DNA of 64,000 nucleotides, from contig NZ_JAATJT010000002.1 of NCBI RefSeq assembly GCF_011777505.1, positions 434,001 to 498,000 of the forward strand, written 5' to 3'. The notes beneath the pieces were generated by a model. That model saw only the letters and a list, made by a program, of their open reading frames with translations, ran no database searches and was not told the origin of the DNA. Below are positions 61,066-64,000 of the stretch, in pieces. A program made the position numbers and the translations under genes. Every line of letters starts with the position of its first letter. Position 1 is the stretch's first letter. This stretch comes from Gaetbulibacter sp. S0825. Its GTDB lineage: Bacteria; Bacteroidota; Bacteroidia; Flavobacteriales; Flavobacteriaceae.

Positions 61066-62601
61066 ATGAAATTTAAAAACATTTTCTTCATTCTAGCATT
61101 TATTTTAATAATGCCAAATAGCTTTTCGCAAATCAGTAAAGATCAAAAGGTTTTAGCTCAAATAAGAACAGAAGGTTTTTTAAACACGCAAGCCATGTCT
61201 ATGTTAGAAGAACTTACTGAAGTTTATGGTCACCGCCTAACAGGTTCTAGAGAATATTTAGCAGCTGCAAATTTTATTTCTAATAAAATGAAAAGTTTGG
61301 GTTTGGATAATGTACATTTTGAGAATTACTGCGATAATTGTCGCGGATGGAGTATGAAAAGTTTTAATGTAGAAATGACATCGCCAAATTTTATGCATAT
61401 TAATGCTTATCCACTAGCAATGGCCAAAAGCAGTAATGGCATAGTTGAAGGAGAAGTAGTTCATATTGAGAGTTTTAGAAGTATGGACGCCATAAGGAAG
61501 CAATATGCAGGGAAGTTAAAAGGTAAAGTTGTGTTGTTAGGTACAGAACCTAGACAAATGCCTCTTAATGAAAAAGTGTCTAAGCGCTATAGTGAAGATG
61601 AGCTAGACAAAATGGAAGATAAATTGGTACCAAAAACAAAGCAAACACCCTTGCCAGATTTGTTTAAAGGTTGGGAAACAAGTGATGTATATGATAAAGA
61701 GTTTTTAGAATTTATAGAAGCCGAAGGTGCTTTAGCTGTCTTAAAATCGCGTTCTATTTTGTTAGGAATATTGCATCCAGATGGCACGTATTATTATCAA
61801 ACAGGAGCTTTAAAACCATTACCATATTTTACCATAATGCCTGAGCATTTTGGACGATTAGCTAGAATGATAAAGCTAGGAGCGACTCCAAAAATACGAT
61901 TGAATCTTGAAACTGAATTTTATAACGAACCAGGTAATAATGTCAATATTATTGGTGAAATAACTGGTGCTGATCCAAAATTAAAATCTGAAACGATATT
62001 AATTGGTGCACATTTCGATTCATGGCATTCTGGAACAGGAGCTACAGACAATGGCGCAAACAGTGTTGTACTAGTTGAAGCTTTACGTATTTTAAAAGCC
62101 ATTGGTTACAAACCAAAACGTACCCTTAGAATGGGACTTTGGGGAGGCGAGGAGCAAGCCTTTTTGGGTTCTGCGGCTTATGCAAGACAACATTTTGGAG
62201 GCTTGCTAGAAAAACCTAATAATGCGTCAAAGAAAATCTCAGCGTATTTGAATTTAGACAATGGTGCAGGAGCTATTAGAGGTTTATACTTGCAAAAAAA
62301 TGAAATGGCTCGTCCTGTGTTTGAAGACGTGTTTGCACCAATAGATAATTTAAGTGAAGGTGCTTTAACAATTGAGAACACCTTGTCCACAGACCATGAA
62401 ACGTTTGACCATTACAATATTCCAGCGTTTCAATTTATACAAGATGAACTAGCTTATGGTAATGTGACACATCATACACAATTAGATGTGTTGGAGTATG
62501 TACCAGAAGAAGATATTATGAAAAATGCAGTTATTTTAGCTTGGACTATTTATAAGTTATCTGAAAATGAAGCCATGGTGCCTAGGAAGGTGAGGGATTA
62601 A
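61066..62601 (+). CDS. Secreted M28-family zinc aminopeptidase
   Basis: ATG at 61066 gives a 511-aa protein with a proper signal peptide (MKFKNIFFILAFILIMPNSFSQ); a longer frame from 60952 is rejected. A PA-domain insertion lies at about 130-250. The zinc site is complete: His-Asp in LIGAHFDSWHSG, Asp in TGATDNGANS, Glu-Glu in GLWGGEEQAFLGS, Asp in YLNLDNGAGA and His in THHTQLDVLEY near the C-terminus. Removes N-terminal amino acids from peptides outside the cytoplasm. Confidence 0.93.
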   Translation: MKFKNIFFILAFILIMPNSFSQISKDQKVLAQIRTEGFLNTQAMSMLEELTEVYGHRLTGSREYLAAANFISNKMKSLGLDNVHFENYCDNCRGWSMKSFNVEMTSPNFMHINAYPLAMAKSSNGIVEGEVVHIESFRSMDAIRKQYAGKLKGKVVLLGTEPRQMPLNEKVSKRYSEDELDKMEDKLVPKTKQTPLPDLFKGWETSDVYDKEFLEFIEAEGALAVLKSRSILLGILHPDGTYYYQTGALKPLPYFTIMPEHFGRLARMIKLGATPKIRLNLETEFYNEPGNNVNIIGEITGADPKLKSETILIGAHFDSWHSGTGATDNGANSVVLVEALRILKAIGYKPKRTLRMGLWGGEEQAFLGSAAYARQHFGGLLEKPNNASKKISAYLNLDNGAGAIRGLYLQKNEMARPVFEDVFAPIDNLSEGALTIENTLSTDHETFDHYNIPAFQFIQDELAYGNVTHHTQLDVLEYVPEEDIMKNAVILAWTIYKLSENEAMVPRKVRD

Positions 62602-62672
62602 GTTATATATGTTAATAAAATAATTAAGTACAAACATATAAGGTATTGACTTTATATAATTAAAAATATAAC

Positions 62673-62733
62673 TTCGTTTAACGTAGTGTATAAGTTATTA
62701 AAACGAACTCATACACATTAATAGTTAAACGAA
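62673..62733. repeat. Nested inverted repeat (hairpin element)
   Basis: TTCGTTTAAC (62673-62682) pairs with GTTAAACGAA (62724-62733) and, inside it, GTGTATAAGTT (62686-62696) with AACTCATACAC (62706-62716, one mismatch). The 61-bp structure has no T run, so it is not a classical terminator. It may be a small dispersed repeat. Confidence 0.6.
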
Positions 62734-62783
62734 ACTCCAAAATCCAACCGTTCATATCCTGTTAATAAATTTGAAATTTCCTA

Positions 62784-62814
62784 TTGTATAACAATATTTC
62801 TTAACTTATCTTTG
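62784..62814 (+). promoter_or_regulatory. Bacteroidota promoter: TTG-N20-TATCTTTG
   Basis: TTG at 62784-62786 lies 20 bp from a perfect TAnnTTTG box (TATCTTTG, 62807-62814). Both elements and spacing fit the Bacteroidota consensus. Start codon at 62844, 29 bp after the box. The clearest promoter in the window. Confidence 0.65.
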
Positions 62815-62843
62815 TACACAGTTTAAAACAATAGACCACAATT

Positions 62844-63026
62844 ATGTTTGAATTTGACCAATATTTAGGATTTTTAGCTTTTTTAACCATTTTAACCATA
62901 GGTTTCTGGTTAATGATTTTTTTAATAACCTTTGTAGTGCCTTACTGGATTGGAGGTTCGTTAATAGAGCGACTTAGAGAAATTAAAGCTGAAAAGAAAG
63001 CAAAACGCGACGCATTAACACAATAA
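62844..63026 (+). CDS. 60-aa membrane protein
   Basis: One long or two short hydrophobic helices (YLGFLAFLTILTIGFWLMIFLITFVVPYWI) and a basic C-terminal helix (RLREIKAEKKAKRDALTQ). Strong promoter and terminator flank the ORF, which supports it as a real gene. Function unknown. Confidence 0.7.
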   Translation: MFEFDQYLGFLAFLTILTIGFWLMIFLITFVVPYWIGGSLIERLREIKAEKKAKRDALTQ

Positions 63027-63044
63027 ATTTGTGTTTTATCATAT

Positions 63045-63076
63045 AAAAAAAGGAAGCCAATTGGCTTCCTTTTTTA
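63045..63076. terminator. Bidirectional intrinsic terminator
   Basis: AAAAAAGGAAGCCAATTGGC continues as TTCCTTTTTT, a perfect palindrome with A and T runs, between the small membrane gene and the convergent barrel gene. Confidence 0.9.
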
Positions 63077-63098
63077 GTTTATATATTATTCTATCATA

Positions 63099-64000
63099 TT
63101 AGAACATCATTTCCTCGTCACCACCCATATCTTCTCGACTTTGTCGTTGACGCTGCTTTTTCTGGTTGAATCTATAAGTGAATGATAGGTTAAAACTACG
63201 TTGTCTCCATCTAAATTCTCCATAGCTCTCATAAGTATCAGTAAACGTTTCTGATTGACGCATACTTGTGTTAAACAAATCACTTACTCTTGCAGAAATA
63301 GACCCATTACCTTTAAATACATCTTTGCTAAAGGCCATATTGGTTGAAATGACTCCTTTGCTTTTAGACTGTGCTCCTTCACTTGGGCCTCTATACGATA
63401 CTGTAGTTTGCCAATCAATCTTGGCTGGTAATGTATATTTATTACTTAAACGTGCTCTATAACTAACGTTTTCATTATCAAAGTTTATCCCATTAAATTC
63501 ACCTCTGTCAATAGATTTAAAGAAGTTAAAATCACCATTAATACGCCATGCTCTACTTGGACTATAGGTTAAGTTAAATTCATAACCATAACGATCATTA
63601 GTCGACAAGTTTATAGGTGATCGTTGTATTACTGGAACTTCTTGTCCATTTACTGTGGCAGTTTCTCCACTATCAAAGCTAATAAAGTTCCAAGAATTTG
63701 TTGAATGCGTATGATAAATAGATGTACTTAACACAAATTTGCCAAAGCGGTTTAAATATCCTAAGTCATAAGTTCCAGAGTAAGTTGGGTCTAAATCTGG
63801 GTTACCAGAAAAAATACTTGTAACACTAGATCTAGAAGGGAAAGGGTTAATCATTCGTGAGCGTGGACGACGTAAACGTCTGCTATATCCTAGAGTGATA
63901 TTTTCGGTTTCGCTTATTTCATAATTTAAATTAACTGTAGGAAATAAACCTGTATAATTCTTCTTAATATAATCACCACTTGTTGGTTGATCTATGGTAA
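63099..64000 (-). CDS. Outer-membrane beta-barrel (TonB-dependent receptor-like), 3' part
   Basis: The frame has no stop between 63099 and the window edge, so at least 300 codons belong to a larger gene that begins outside. Reading from the edge it contains LFPTVNLNYEISETENITLGY, followed by amphipathic beta strands such as YDLGYLNRFGKFVLSTSIYHTH and YGYEFNLTYSPSRAW. The end SFTYRFNQKKQRQRQSREDM is a barrel strand with a basic/acidic tail. It matches the OMP_b-brl_3 group of TonB-receptor-like barrels. An internal ATG at 63854 is not the start. Confidence 0.85.
   Translation of the reverse strand, partial: TIDQPTSGDYIKKNYTGLFPTVNLNYEISETENITLGYSRRLRRPRSRMINPFPSRSSVTSIFSGNPDLDPTYSGTYDLGYLNRFGKFVLSTSIYHTHSTNSWNFISFDSGETATVNGQEVPVIQRSPINLSTNDRYGYEFNLTYSPSRAWRINGDFNFFKSIDRGEFNGINFDNENVSYRARLSNKYTLPAKIDWQTTVSYRGPSEGAQSKSKGVISTNMAFSKDVFKGNGSISARVSDLFNTSMRQSETFTDTYESYGEFRWRQRSFNLSFTYRFNQKKQRQRQSREDMGGDEEMMF

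Noticed and set aside
1-64000. tRNA, rRNA and CRISPR
   Set aside because: I looked for cloverleaf-like GC-rich segments, rRNA motifs and short spaced repeats and found none. A tRNAscan-SE and Infernal run would be decisive.

Overview
The window is AT-rich DNA from a member of the Bacteroidota, almost certainly a Flavobacteriaceae species close to marine genera such as Winogradskyella, Olleya or Psychroserpens. The evidence is the gene families present (a type IX secretion sorting domain, DUF6090 proteins, a CarboxypepD_reg/TonB-plug fusion, OMP_b-brl_3 and FadL-type barrels, a collagen-like lipoprotein), the absence of Shine-Dalgarno sequences, and promoter -7 boxes of the Bacteroidota form TAnnTTTG. 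The genus is an inference. I saw no rRNA, tRNA, CRISPR array, prophage or transposase gene.

Layout. 1-10.6 kb: an L-serine dehydratase cut by the window edge, a collagen-like lipoprotein, dnaK behind a 310-bp regulatory gap, a PepSY-like secreted protein, a nitronate monooxygenase, a membrane-anchored alpha/beta hydrolase, a DUF3857/transglutaminase protein and a small secreted protein. 10.7-19 kb: a lipoprotein alkaline phosphatase, a lipoprotein with two VOC domains, then six tandem DUF6090 membrane proteins linked mostly by overlapping stop/start codons, with a palindrome-rich element inserted in the chain, and a YtxH protein. 19-31.7 kb: the menaquinone region, with a hotdog thioesterase (candidate menI), menF, menD, menB, menA, menC and menE, interspersed with DUF2853, cvfB, a metallo-beta-lactamase-fold hydrolase and a CPBP protease. 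No clear menH is present. 31.7-37 kb: a VWA protein fused to a TonB-plug-like module, an M24 peptidase and an acyl-CoA carboxylase carboxyltransferase. 37-39.7 kb: a small redox operon (DoxX-like, FMN reductase, 4Fe-4S/CDGSH protein, MarR regulator, pirin) with two related palindromes that look like MarR operators. 39.8-43.8 kb: a small membrane protein coupled to ettA, two small membrane paralogues, and a FadL-like porin behind a gap holding four palindromes.

44.0-53.4 kb is the most interesting part. Nine co-directional genes encode a cytoplasmic coiled-coil protein, a soluble protein, an AAA+ ATPase with an atypical Walker B motif, another soluble protein and five small or large membrane proteins, two of them with predicted extracytoplasmic domains. 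I recognise no characterised system here. The combination reads as an energy-driven envelope-associated machine, and it is my main candidate for an undescribed system.

53.4-64 kb is ordinary: a VTT/DedA-type membrane protein, a membrane coiled-coil protein, hutI, an Asp/Glu racemase with a Crp/Fnr regulator, an FG-GAP protein with a T9SS tail, fumC, an M28 peptidase, a nested inverted repeat, a small membrane protein with a well-formed promoter, and the 3' end of an outer-membrane barrel gene that runs off the window.

Functional assignments come from reading motifs by eye. Family memberships and all comparisons with other genomes are unverified.
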